Of a DNA stretch of 33,731 nucleotides, positions 1 through 9,774 are shown one piece after another. Below the pieces are notes generated by a model. That model worked only from the letters and a program-made list of their open reading frames with translations. It had not been told where the DNA came from and did no database searches. Position 1 is the stretch's first letter; every line of letters begins with the position of its first letter. The translations under genes and the position numbers were made by a program. The stretch lies in NCBI GenBank assembly GCA_001632425.1, contig KV425653.1, positions 10,292 through 44,022 on the forward strand, given 5' to 3'. The DNA is from Neolentinus lepideus HHB14362 ss-1. Lineage: Eukaryota; Basidiomycota; Agaricomycetes; Gloeophyllales; Gloeophyllaceae.

Positions 1-24
1 ATTGCATAAGGGTTTGTTAAAATA

Positions 25-1488
25 TTAGACATGTAATACATTAATACTACAGAACCGGCTGATCTCCACAAAGTTTTCGAAGTCTTCGCGGTATGGGGAG
101 AGATGTCGAGTCGCACCCGAGTTGTATAGCTCCCTTCTAGGTGAGTTCTTTGTCTCGAGCTTGTCACTAACAACTGCAGCCTTCTCTACAGGTTCCTCGG
201 CCACTGCCTCGATGACCGCCTGCACTGCCACATTGTCTAGACCATCAAGCTCATTCCCGATTGCCTCAGCAGTCTCCGATGACAGTGAAATTACATCCAC
301 GTCGGTATCAGACTGCGCACACAAATCCCAGGAACCATCAGACTCGTCATCGCTCTCGTACAGGCCAGCAAACAGGTCCTTGAACCATTCACTATCATCG
401 CCACCCTCCAATGGCAGCTCTGTGTTAGACACTTCATGCCGAGCACGCGGAATAGGTTCAAGCGGGGGTACATCGCTATCATCCTCACTTTCCGAACCAA
501 ACTGATCTCTCCGCACAGCATCAATGTCGCTGTCGAGCCCCAGCTCCAGCATGCTGAAGATGCCATCGCCTTCAGAATCAGATTCTGCCACGTTTGCAGT
601 CCCATGCCCTTTCTGCTTCAGTGGTGACCTCTTGTCGCCGTCATCATCCTTCTTCTTTAGCGGCTCAGGGCAAGAGCTACGAAGGTGCCCAGTCTTTCTG
701 CAGTTCCAACAGATGGGTCCTCGATGTTTCGACTCTCCCTTCTTCGGCTGGAATGCAAGAGCATCATTATCATCTTTCGACTTCCTGGACCCCGTACGGT
801 CGGCCAAGTTAGCCTTAGACCGATCATATTCCTCAGAGATCTGCTGGATCAAGATGTCAGGATCAACACCAGGAATCACGGGGGCAGGAGTGCCGGGGAT
901 GACGGGCATAGATCGTGCCTGCATCTTTGCCATCATCTCAGAGGAAGCCAGCATACTGGAGGCAAAGCGAGCAATATAATCGGGTAAGCAGGATATGACC
1001 GTCGCGCGCATGTCGGTATCATCAATTTCTACACCAAGTGACATGAGTTCCTCTCGTTTCGTGACTAACCCATCCAGGAAGACTTGAACATTGCCCTTCG
1101 CAGGGCATTTGCTAGTCAGGAAACGCCTTCGTAAGTCCGTGTGAGCGAACATGCCCTTCGACGTGTACTCTTGCACAATCGCGGCCCATCTCTCGGCAAC
1201 TGAGGGATACTTCCGGAACTTCATCAACACTGAGTCGGGAAGCTTCTGAGCAAGAAGGTAGTGGGCCGTGGCTTTGTCCTCCTCCCATTTGGTGATCTTC
1301 TCACTTTCCTCGGTGGTCGCAATCGAAGCTGACTGAGGACAGGTAGGAGTCCCAGAGAAATGACTCCAGAGCTTCTTCGCAGTAACAGCCTGCTGGAAAT
1401 GCTCAGCGAAGATGGCCCAGTTAACCCCAGAAGGGTCGAGCTTGGGAACAGATGATGGAAGGGTATCAGAAGACTGGGTAGTTGACAT
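25..1488 (-). CDS. Ty1/copia Gag with start of protease, truncated
   Basis: This is the Gag protein of a Ty1/copia LTR retrotransposon, which forms the virus-like particle and binds element RNA. The 487-residue frame starts with the usual fungal copia opening (MSTTQSSDTLPSSVPKLDP, then NWAIFAEHFQ). It has the UBN2-type Gag region to about residue 185 and a CX2CX4HX4C zinc knuckle with C260, C263, H268 and C273. An acidic linker follows, then the first residues of the aspartic protease (NSGATRHLS). The protease active-site Asp is replaced by Asn: codon 121-123 on the minus strand reads AAC. After FVEIS the sequence stops resembling copia and a stop follows, so the element is broken near position 58 and has no integrase or RT here. 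The Gag part itself is uninterrupted. It is a non-autonomous remnant. Confidence 0.9.
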   Translation of the reverse strand: MSTTQSSDTLPSSVPKLDPSGVNWAIFAEHFQQAVTAKKLWSHFSGTPTCPQSASIATTEESEKITKWEEDKATAHYLLAQKLPDSVLMKFRKYPSVAERWAAIVQEYTSKGMFAHTDLRRRFLTSKCPAKGNVQVFLDGLVTKREELMSLGVEIDDTDMRATVISCLPDYIARFASSMLASSEMMAKMQARSMPVIPGTPAPVIPGVDPDILIQQISEEYDRSKANLADRTGSRKSKDDNDALAFQPKKGESKHRGPICWNCRKTGHLRSSCPEPLKKKDDDGDKRSPLKQKGHGTANVAESDSEGDGIFSMLELGLDSDIDAVRRDQFGSESEDDSDVPPLEPIPRARHEVSNTELPLEGGDDSEWFKDLFAGLYESDDESDGSWDLCAQSDTDVDVISLSSETAEAIGNELDGLDNVAVQAVIEAVAEEPVEKAAVVSDKLETKNSPRRELYNSGATRHLSPYREDFENFVEISRFCSINVLHV

Positions 1489-1593
1489 TGCAAGTATGAG
1501 TAACGACAGGTGGGCAAGGAGTGCAGCAAGGCCCAGGGAAACTTGGGCTCCAATAACCTAAAAGAATATTTGACCTAATGTAGACGCACGAGT

Positions 1594-1775
1594 CTGCAAG
1601 CAAACAGACAAGTCTCAGCATATGCACGTCTATGAAGACAGTCCAAAGGTTTAATATCAATTACCTGCAAGCAAACAGACAAGTCTACAGGTAATCATAA
1701 GGACATGACCAACTAGGGTATACGCATGTGAAGCTCACCTCAGCTTATGCGCGTCTATGAAGACAGTGCAAAGGT
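1594..1775. repeat. Two interleaved direct repeats in the Gag leader
   Basis: A 22-bp unit (CTGCAAGCAAACAGACAAGT plus CT) occurs at 1594-1615 and again, identical, at 1665-1686. A 36-bp unit occurs at 1615-1650 and, with two mismatches, at 1740-1775. They lie just upstream of Gag on its strand, so they probably belong to the element's 5' leader or LTR. I could not define LTR ends here. The rest of 1489-1981 shows no gene. Confidence 0.75.
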
Positions 1776-1981
1776 AAGGTGTTAGATATGAAAGTACGGG
1801 TCTTTTGTATCTATGCCGGCTGCTAGGTATGCGACAAGAATATCAAATAACAGAAAGCCAATCAATAGTTAATTGCTTAATGGTTGATCATCAAATAAAG
1901 GAGGGTGGTTTGCAGTGATTAACATGAAATGTTCGCAATGAAAACATAGTCCAAGAAAGGAAATAATGAATCTTGATCACA

Positions 1982-3765
1982 ATGGAATCTGTACCGGTTT
2001 GCCATTCCAACAGAAGGAGTCGGCTGCAGAGACTAGAGGCCATGACACAGGCAGAATATGTCGACGAGGATGTCGACAATCACATCAGTGAATACAGACC
2101 CCTCATTCCCGAAACACTTGCAGATGATGCGAGCGCGGACTCCAGGCTCATATTTCCCACCCTCCCTCTCGAGACCATGGCAAACATGCCCACCCTTTGT
2201 ATGTGCTTGTACCAGATTGTCTTACAAGGCTGTGCTGAGCACGCAGGCCTCGCCTGGTGTACTTGGCTTGGAATTCTCAGTGCACAGACTGAAGGAGAGG
2301 CTGATCTCCATGCCAGTCTTCTTGGTTATTGCAGTTACTCTGAGGAACAGTGGGCCACCCACCATATACAGCCACGCCTGCCCACGTGCTTGCCAGAGAA
2401 ATTATGGCAGGCCGGGGAAGCTGCCACATGTAAGACACAGCTAGGAGTTACCCAGTTAGCTAAGCTGCATATGCAAAGGGAGCAAGTGGAGCAAGTTGGA
2501 ACATCTTTCTGTCTGAGTGCTTTGACGTGGCTTGTACTCTTGTCTGGGTCGATGCTAGAGGTGGATGCGCAAAGAGGGTTGCATCCTCGTACCTTACATG
2601 CACTGGGCAACCTTGTCCATACCTGGTATTTCATCGTCCGAACCTCCTTTCATCTGACCTCGGGTAAGCTATCTGCTTGCGAGAGAGCGGTCGTAGACAA
2701 CTTTCTTGTCTCCATGGATGCTGTTGGACATGCATGTCATCGCAAATGCCTTGGCAGCTCTGAGCATATGCGAGGTCTGTCTCATTGGGTGATAATGATA
2801 ACTAGGCTGGATAGTGACCAGCTTCTGGATTCCGGTGTTACATGCCTTTCATGACTCGGCTGCTCAGCAAGGTATTGCTCTCACAATTGCTTTCATGTAT
2901 ATGTTGATTTGCCACTAATTGTTGCCCTAGTGCTCAATGGTGGGTCCGTGGGATGTCACAAACTCCGAAATACATGCCGGAAGGACCCACTGCCAGTGAT
3001 GCATCTGGTATCCAACATCCACAACTCTGGATTGCCCTTCTCTGGATGTTCTACCCTGGAACTTCAGCTTCTGAGGGGTGGTAGGATTATGTCCAGAGAG
3101 CTACTGACCAGAACTGACTTCTTGGGACTTGGTCTTCATGGTCTGCTGCGGAAGAATATTTCAAATTACATATGCTGCGGGGAGAGGCAGACCAAAAGTA
3201 CCATTCATGGCTGAATGTCTATCCCACCTCCTGGTGATCCCATCTGTCAAAGCTGGCTCCGGAAGACTGGAAATGTGCACTGGACATGCTTACGTCCACT
3301 TTCCAGACATGGAGTCTTGGACAGTTCATACCTAAGTTATGTTCTTCAGGTCTAGACAAGCAGCTTCAGCCCGCAACATTGCGAGCTCACCTTGGTCTCT
3401 TTGTATGGTCCCTCTCCTGTTATGTGACCCTGTCTATGAAGCGCTGCGCTATGGTCAAGACATGGTTCCATTTCATGGATCTTAGATATGATGCTCTCAT
3501 TCCTCTAATTTCAATAGATGGTGCATTCAAATCTGGGGCTGCAATGATGGATTATAGGGCCTTGTACAATTGGTACAAGTCTATGACCCGATTGTTGTGT
3601 GATTCACCTACACCTGGTCAGTATGGCGAGTGCCCTGCCCATGACATGTGCAACCACTGTACCACATTCCGTCGATGGGAAGGTTTCCTGATAGCCACTG
3701 GAAGAGCCCAAATCAAGGTGTATGAGGTATGTCATCAGGTTCATCCCATTTCCGCTGTGGAATGA
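1982..3765 (+). pseudogene. Unrecognised long gene, decayed by stops
   Basis: I do not recognise this protein. An open frame runs from the ATG at 1982 to a TGA at 2852-2854. If that TGA is read as an amino acid, the frame reaches AG at 2871. A plausible 59-bp intron (2872-2930, GTATTG...CCTAG) then joins it to a second frame that starts AQWWVRGMSQTPKYMPEGP. The second frame runs to 3765 with in-frame stops at 3082 (TAG), 3115 (TGA) and 3235 (TGA). Between the stops the translation is rich in Trp and looks coding (for example LAPEDWKCALDMLTSTFQTW). A Cys-containing patch (CPAHDMCNHC) lies near the end. Each stop can come from CGA or CAG by one C-to-T change. Where the 3' end lies, and whether further exons followed, is unclear. 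The join and the single-gene reading are inferences; the open frames are seen directly. Confidence 0.5.
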
Positions 3766-3903
3766 CCCATGTTTGAAGTGGTTATGGGCCTATGCCATCA
3801 ATCTCATTGGGCACCTTGTCTTTTTCTCAGTAGACTCTCGACTAGTCAAAGGGTATGTACTGACAGTATACTTACTTGCCACAAGTACTCATGTTTCATC
3901 TAG

Positions 3904-6857
3904 ATCCATGGCAACACTCCAGGATCTTGGTGATCTTACGCAGGAGTACACTGGCATCGAGTGGATAGCCGCTGACAGGCTAACAACACACAACAACCAC
4001 CAAAAACACCTAGAAAACATGGAGAAAACTCCGTCTAATAGTGTCAGTAGTCGAAGGGCAGAAGGGGAAAGCTCGGGGGAGGTGAGGGATGAAAAACAAC
4101 ACAATGGAAGGCACTGTATATCTCCTGTGAGTTGACCCAGATGCTCTACGCAACTCCTAACTCTCTAAAACTCCAAAACTACACTTCTCGGCGCTGACTC
4201 GGCACTTCTCGGAGGGTATTCGGTACTGGGCAAGACCAGCTGTCCGTTCGAAGGACTCGGAAGGGTGAAAGATGATAGCTCCGAAGGTTCCTCCATGCCG
4301 GAGGACTCTAGGACGCAATAGAATGCAACGTGGACACAGTAAAATGCAGTAAGAACACCATGGAGACAATAAGACGCAACAGAAACGCAAGACCTCACGC
4401 CAAGGCTGACTAGAACACGATTTTGAATGCAGCGAGACTCTGAGATGTGAAAGGTGAACTAAATTCAATGGTGACCCATACAGTGGTCCAGAATGATCTG
4501 CTGGGGGTCCGAGAATACAGGGTGTCTAAAGTACTAAGTAACCCAAACGTCCCAAATCTACTAAGTCCGAAGCTCCTTCATCACCACAGCATGCCATATG
4601 CCTAACCGAGGACCGCTATCATTCCGAAATATGCTCGGCACCTTAGAAACCACCAGTCCGAAGGAAAACCTTCCAAAATTGCTCCATCTGAAGTGTCGGC
4701 GCCCATGAATGACTTGTATGAGCTGACTCGCATCATGAACATTGTAAGGATAATTGACAAAGGTCCGCGATGGCATCGGAGCAGCAAGGAGGGTCCATAG
4801 CACCTGAACTCAGTGCATCCAATTGGCTCGGAGGTGCCGCATGGTCGAACGGAGGATAGGATCATCACAAGTGCATAAGGGAGACTAGATACAGTCAACT
4901 AGGCATGGATAAGCTCAGGATAGAGGTGCTGAGAGCACTGAGTGTCGTGAAATTGCTGACATCGGGGGGTTCTGAAGGTCCCGAATGCTGACTAGCCTTG
5001 CAATGTCCTCATGGTGATGTTCTGGAGCACGTAGGAGGTCCACCGATAACATTGGTGCTGCTCTTGAGGTGCATAATGGTCACTTGGTCATCTCGGCATA
5101 CAGTAAAGGCTCCAAGGATCTCCGAGGATGTGGTGGTGAAGTACTGAAACTCAGCGCTATGTCTAAGTGCGTCAGTTGTAGCAGGCGTATGGCTTGGAGC
5201 TCAGATATGAAGTACGTCGGAGCATGGAGATGTGTCAGAGGTGAATGGAAGTGGTGGAGTGCTCCGAGAAGTCATTAGAAACACCAAAAAATGTGTTTTC
5301 GGAGGCTAGCGGTGCCTGAGGCCTATCACCGCTAGTGAAGCATTTTGCCAAAATCTGCTCACAGTAAGTGGCAGCTCATCCTATCACGCCGGCGTCTAAG
5401 GCAAAGACAGCTCTTGAACTCCTTCAAAATGCACAATCCAGATGATCTGGGCTTCAGCTTGCTTATCAAATCAGACGAACACACACTTGCAGCTTCAATA
5501 CAACACACATTGTTTGATCCACAGAAAAAGGCGGCTGTACTGGAGCTGTGAGGTGATCTTGCAAAATGGTTGGCTAACTCGCTTGAATTCGTCAGTTTCG
5601 ATATCTTTTCCTTCAGTAGTCACTAAGATATTCTGTCCAATGTTAGGTGCTTGGTCGCCCTGACCTCGTTGACAGTCTGAACTCATTGCAAAGCCAGCAG
5701 CACCTATTTTGGAAAGCTAGCCAAGCTTTCTGGCACGTTGCGAGCCGCATGATTGTGGCGCTGTCTTTGGCTTCTGAGTCTGTGTCTTCACCTTTACTCA
5801 TCAGTGGTATTCAGTTGTATGAGAAGCACCCGATCGCAGGTGGGGGCTTTGCAGATATCTATTTAGCAATCTTGGATGAAAAGCCTGTTGCCCTGAAGCA
5901 TTTGCGAATATTCAAGTTGCATCAGGATTGGTTGAAGACTAATCATGTACATCACTGCCTAAAACTCTCATTCATTGGTGCTGAGAATTCAACCTCAACA
6001 TTTGTTAGAGATTTGTCCGTGAAGCTGCCATCTGGAAAGAATTGGACCATCCCAATATACTGCCCTTCTTTGGTGTTGATGCCGCTACATTTGAACCACA
6101 TCTTTGCATGGTGTCCCCGTGGATGGAGAATGGAGATATTCTAGGCTATTGTACCAACAAAGCCACCACTGACATCACTGACCTTGTTTGTGCCCTGCCA
6201 TTCTGAATTGGAGACTGAACTTATATCGCCACAGCTGGAGCAAGTTGCACTTGGATTGGGCTACTTGCATCAGGAGTCCATTGTTCATGGTGACTTGTGT
6301 GGTGTAGGTTCATTGCACATAATGGAGCATTTTTTCACTTACCCGGGTGCATAGAATAACATTCTTGTAGATGATACAGGTCGGATTCGCTTGTCAGACT
6401 TTGACCTGGCAGTATTTGACGATGCGACCCAAAGTAATCCTTCCAGTTCAACCAGCCATCATGGGTCAGTGAGATGGATGGCACCAGAACTTCACTTTCC
6501 CCGTGACTTTGGGTTATCGCAGTTCAAGAGGACATTCTCAACAGATGTGTATGCGTACGCCTGTGTCTGCCTCGAGGTTTGATTACTTCACAAATTATTG
6601 TCAGTCATAGAATGCTGACTGGTGTCTAGGTGTATACAGGATAGCCACCCTTCATGGAGATTACCAATGAAGCAGAGGTCTTGATAGAAATATCCAAGGG
6701 TCTACGTCCAGGCCAACCATCTACTTTGCCAGTGGGGAGGGTGGTCGCAGAAAGTTTATGGGCAATCTTCCACCAATGTTGGAATAAATGTCCTGATTCC
6801 AGGCTGCACATCAATGATATCCTACAGACCTTGAGTGCATGGCACGATGTTGTGTAA
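3904..6857 (+). pseudogene. Fungal TKL-like protein kinase, LTR-split pseudogene
   Basis: This is a decayed protein kinase of the expanded agaricomycete TKL-like type. Exons, all with phase-0 junctions, are 3904-5363 (split by an LTR at 3973-5328), 5411-5590, 5647-5946, 6009-6185, 6235-6303, 6355-6576 and 6630-6857. An upstream intron with GTATGT...CTAG ends (3853-3903) suggests an earlier exon that I could not define. Kinase landmarks appear in order: glycine loop AGGGFADIY, lysine in VALKHLR, helix-C REAAIWKELDHPNILPFFG, catalytic loop VHGDLCGNN, metal-binding SDFDLA, and WMAPEL. HGD stands in place of HRD, and DFD in place of DFG. Stops interrupt the frame at 5549 (TGA) and 6642 (TAG, between YTG and PPF). 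The LTR and two stops make it non-functional. The family is clear; the target is unknown. Confidence 0.85.
3973..5328 (+). mobile_element. Solo LTR, family 1, copy 1
   Basis: This 1356-bp unit begins TGACAGGC and ends GCCTATCA, the TG...CA ends with short inverted termini expected of an LTR. It is flanked by CCGC on both sides (3969-3972 and 5329-5332), a likely 4-bp target duplication. The same sequence occurs in reverse orientation at 7777-9185. No internal element sequence adjoins it, so it reads as a solo LTR left after LTR-LTR recombination. It lies inside a kinase exon, and removing the unit plus one CCGC leaves that exon in frame. Small open frames in both copies are not convincing genes. 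Confidence 0.85.
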
Positions 6858-7380
6858 TCCACAGCTCCTTGGCGATAGTTAAAGAGACCAGACTGTTAAT
6901 TTTGGGCTTTGGCCCAGCATGTGAAAATGAAATGCTGATGAGCACTGAATTCTGGTTGTATTTCCTGTGACCGTGACACTGTCATGAACTGAGTGCTACT
7001 CAATCCTCTGGTGCACCGTGCATCCTGGCATATAGTCTATAGGTTGACTTGAAAGCAAGGAGGCCTGAAGATTACGCACCAGTCGAGAGAGTCATTTACT
7101 ACATATTCTGTGTTCTCGACAGTGCTTGAGGAAGAGGCAAAGATCTCTTCTCAAATTGAACCCTTATCCCTTCGAGAGCATTGTCATCTGAGAAACTTGA
7201 GTCATCTGAGTCAACGTCAGAGATCTGACCAGGTTCATGTTCAGGCCTCCAGTTTCCTGGTAGCGCCGCCTGAACCGTAGGTACTCCAACAGATGTCAAA
7301 CAAAGCATAGGTAGTATAGTGAAGGACACAGGTCTAGAAAGACAAGGTCAATCGACAGTGGAGGACAGAAACTGAGAGGT
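6858..7380. other. Spacer with an unrecognised 76-codon frame
   Basis: Between the kinase pseudogene and the ATPase fragment I see one open frame on the minus strand, 7099-7329. Its translation contains an acidic, Ser-rich patch (DVDSDDSSFSDD) and a tail ending SRTQNM. It could be the last exon of the ATPase relic or of another lost gene. I do not recognise it and found no RNA gene or repeat here. Confidence 0.3.
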
Positions 7381-9514
7381 TTACGTGTACAATGGAGCAT
7401 TCAGACCACTCATAGACCACCATAGGGCTTTGGAATCACGCTTTCTCTTGCGGTGCCAATTGGACTGTAGCATCTCTATGGATTCCATGGGCCAGTGTAA
7501 GAGTGAAAACAGTTTCTGCGTGGATGGTGGCTTGGAATTCTTCGCTTGAGGTTCATGATACAAACCAGTTGCCTCGTTCACGCTGAGGCCTCGAAGAAGA
7601 CCCTTTGCGCCTCCCATGTGCTCAAGAAGGTCCAAGTTCTTTGGATCGACCAGAGAAGAAAGAACGGATGGCTTGAAGCTGAAGGGGGAGCTGGAACTGT
7701 CTTCAGCATCAACCCATAGGATAGGGTTGTACTGCTAGATGGGGTGCCAGATTTACCACGAGGTGGAATGATACAGTGATAGGCCTCAGGCACCGCTAGC
7801 CTCCGAAAACACATTTTCGGTGTTTCTAACGACTTCTCGGAGCACTCCACCACTCCCATTCACCTCTGACACATCTCCATGCTCCGATGTACTTCATATC
7901 TGAGCTCCAAGCCATACGCCTGCTACAACCGACGCACTTAGACATAGCGCCGAGTTTCAGTACTTCACCACCACATCCTCGGAGATCCTCGGAGCCTTTA
8001 CTGTATGCCGAGATGACCAAGTGACCATTACGCACCTCAAGAGCAGCACCGACATTATCGGCAGACCTCCTACATGCTCCAGAACATCACCATGTGGACG
8101 TTGCAAGGCTAGTCAGCATTCGGGACCTTCAGAACCCCCCGATGTCAGCAATTTCACGACACTCAGTGCTCTCAGCACCTCTATCCTGAGCTTATCCATG
8201 CCTAGTTGACTGTATCTAGTCTCCCTTATGCACTTGCGATGATCCTACCCGCCGTTCGACCATGTGGCACCTCTGAGCCGATTGGACGCACTGAGTTCAG
8301 GTGCTGTGGACCCTCCTTGCCGCTCCAATGCCATCGCGGACCTTAGTCGACTATCCTTACGATGTTCAAGATCCGAGTCAGCTCATACAAGTCATTCATG
8401 GGCACCGACACTTTGGATGGAGCAATTGTGGAAGGTTTTCCTTCGGACCGGTTGTTTCTAAGGCACCGAGCATATTTCGGAATGATAGCGGTACTCAGTT
8501 AGGCATATGGCATGCTGTGGTGGTATGTTTTCGGATGTATATTCTCATTTGTTGCATATGGCACGATTTGATAGATGAAAGAGCGTCGGACTTAGTAGAT
8601 TTGGGACGTTTGGGTTACTTAGTACTTTAGACACCCTGTATTCTGGGACCCCCATCAGATCATTCCAGACCACTGTACGGGTCACCATCGAATTTAGTTC
8701 ACCTTTCACATCTCAAAGTCTCGCTGTGTTCAAAAAAATTGCATTCTAGTCGGCCTTGGCGTGAGGTCTTGCATTTCCGTTGCGTCTTATCATCTCTATT
8801 GTGTTCTTACTGCATTTTACTGCATCCGTGTTGCATTCTATTGCGTCCTAGAGTCCTCTGGCATGGAGGAACCTTCTGAGCTATCATCTTTCACCCTTCC
8901 GAGTCCTTCCGATGGACAGCTGGTCTTGCCCAGTACCGAATACCCTCTGGGAAGCACCGAGTCGGTGCCGAGAAGTGTAGTTTTGGAGTTTTAGAGAGTT
9001 AGGAGCATTATAGAGCATCTGGGTCGACTCACAGGAGATATACAGTGCCATTTAGTGTTCTGTTTTGCCTTCCTCACCTCCCCTGAGCTTTACCTGACTA
9101 CCCTTCAACTGCCGACACTATTAGACGGAGTTCCCTCCACATTTTCTAGGTGTTTTTGGTGGTTGTTGTGTGTCTTAGCCTGTCAACGGAATGCTGATAA
9201 CTTACGTTCGAAACATCGGAGGAACTTGCAGAGAAGCTTGAGGCTGTCCTATGCGCTCTGCCATTAACTTGATGCACTTTGCAATGTGAAACTGAGAGCA
9301 ATTGCTCTGACAACCTGTTGTCCATGTATTTGTGGATATCACCATGTTCATCATCATCATTGGTGGTCCAATTCAGGATGGGAGCCTTTCCTTTATGGTT
9401 AGAGTGATGGATCCGTGGTGCCCTAACATCTTGCACTACCCTGGGCTGTGAGCGTGATGGTCTGGCTTCCGAGTCCACACTTGAGCCTGCCATTGGTGTA
9501 TCTAAGTGGCTCAT
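7381..9514 (-). pseudogene. N-terminal fragment of a plasma-membrane Ca2+-ATPase
   Basis: Only the cytosolic N-terminus of a PMC1-type P-type calcium pump is present. Exon 1 runs from the ATG at 9514 to 9206 and encodes a Ser- and Arg-rich tail ending in SSSDVSN. Exon 2 starts at 7734 and encodes the family-typical stretch FSFKPSVLSSLVDPKNLDLL, then EHMGGAKGLLRGL. The frame loses family resemblance after NEATGLYHEP and stops at 7381. No transmembrane segments and no DKTG phosphorylation motif are seen, so the pump is lost. The intron 7735-9205 (GTAAGT...CTAG) contains a 1409-bp solo LTR. Without the LTR and a 4-bp duplication it would be 58 bp. The identification rests on the short conserved MGG..GLLRGL segment plus its flanks. 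The extent of exon 1 is less certain. Confidence 0.65.
7777..9185 (-). mobile_element. Solo LTR, family 1, copy 2 (inverted)
   Basis: This 1409-bp unit is the reverse-orientation copy of the LTR at 3973-5328. On the minus strand it starts TGACAGGC (9185) and ends GCCTATCA (7777). Homology runs end to end. In one aligned stretch (8761-8994 against 4398-4165) the two translations agree at 66 of 77 positions. The 4-bp flanks are ACAG (7773-7776) and ACGG (9186-9189), a target duplication with one mismatch. It lies inside an intron of the Ca2+-ATPase fragment. No internal retrotransposon sequence is attached. Confidence 0.85.
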
Positions 9515-9774
9515 GTGGACACCTGTGAAATGAATAAGTACTCAGAATCCTCATCCCAATTCAAGTTGGACTACTGGCACACCTTAGCATGTACAACCTT
9601 AGTGACTAGCTGGATCCCTAGGCTTTTGTACCTTTCCTTACCAGCAGTTTGAGGGGATCTGCCAGCGGTCAACAAGGACTATGTAGTAGGTTCGCAAATG
9701 GTACCATCTGATTAAAAACGGATCCAAACACGAGCACTTATATTTGAAAGATCGTTTTGTGTGCTTACTAGTCA
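9515..9774. other. Non-coding stretch before the MULE-like element
   Basis: I see no gene, RNA or repeat here. It is AT-rich and would include the promoter of the ATPase relic on the minus strand. Confidence 0.5.

Noticed and set aside
3286..3765. Possible Cys-cluster protein of the kind associated with KDZ transposases
   Set aside because: The CPAHDMCNHC patch and its surroundings gave only a loose resemblance. I could not match the order of motifs, so no family is assigned.
4157..5278. Open frames 4165-4398, 4561-4803 and 5069-5278 with matching frames at 7826-8994
   Set aside because: They are mirrored because the two solo LTRs are homologous. The frames change length between copies and replacements are frequent, as expected for non-coding repeat DNA.
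5306..5335. Hairpin ending in CTAG, resembling a Helitron 3' end
   Set aside because: The hairpin includes the CTAG itself and spans the LTR end plus its target duplication. TG...CA ends and a second complete copy fit an LTR better.
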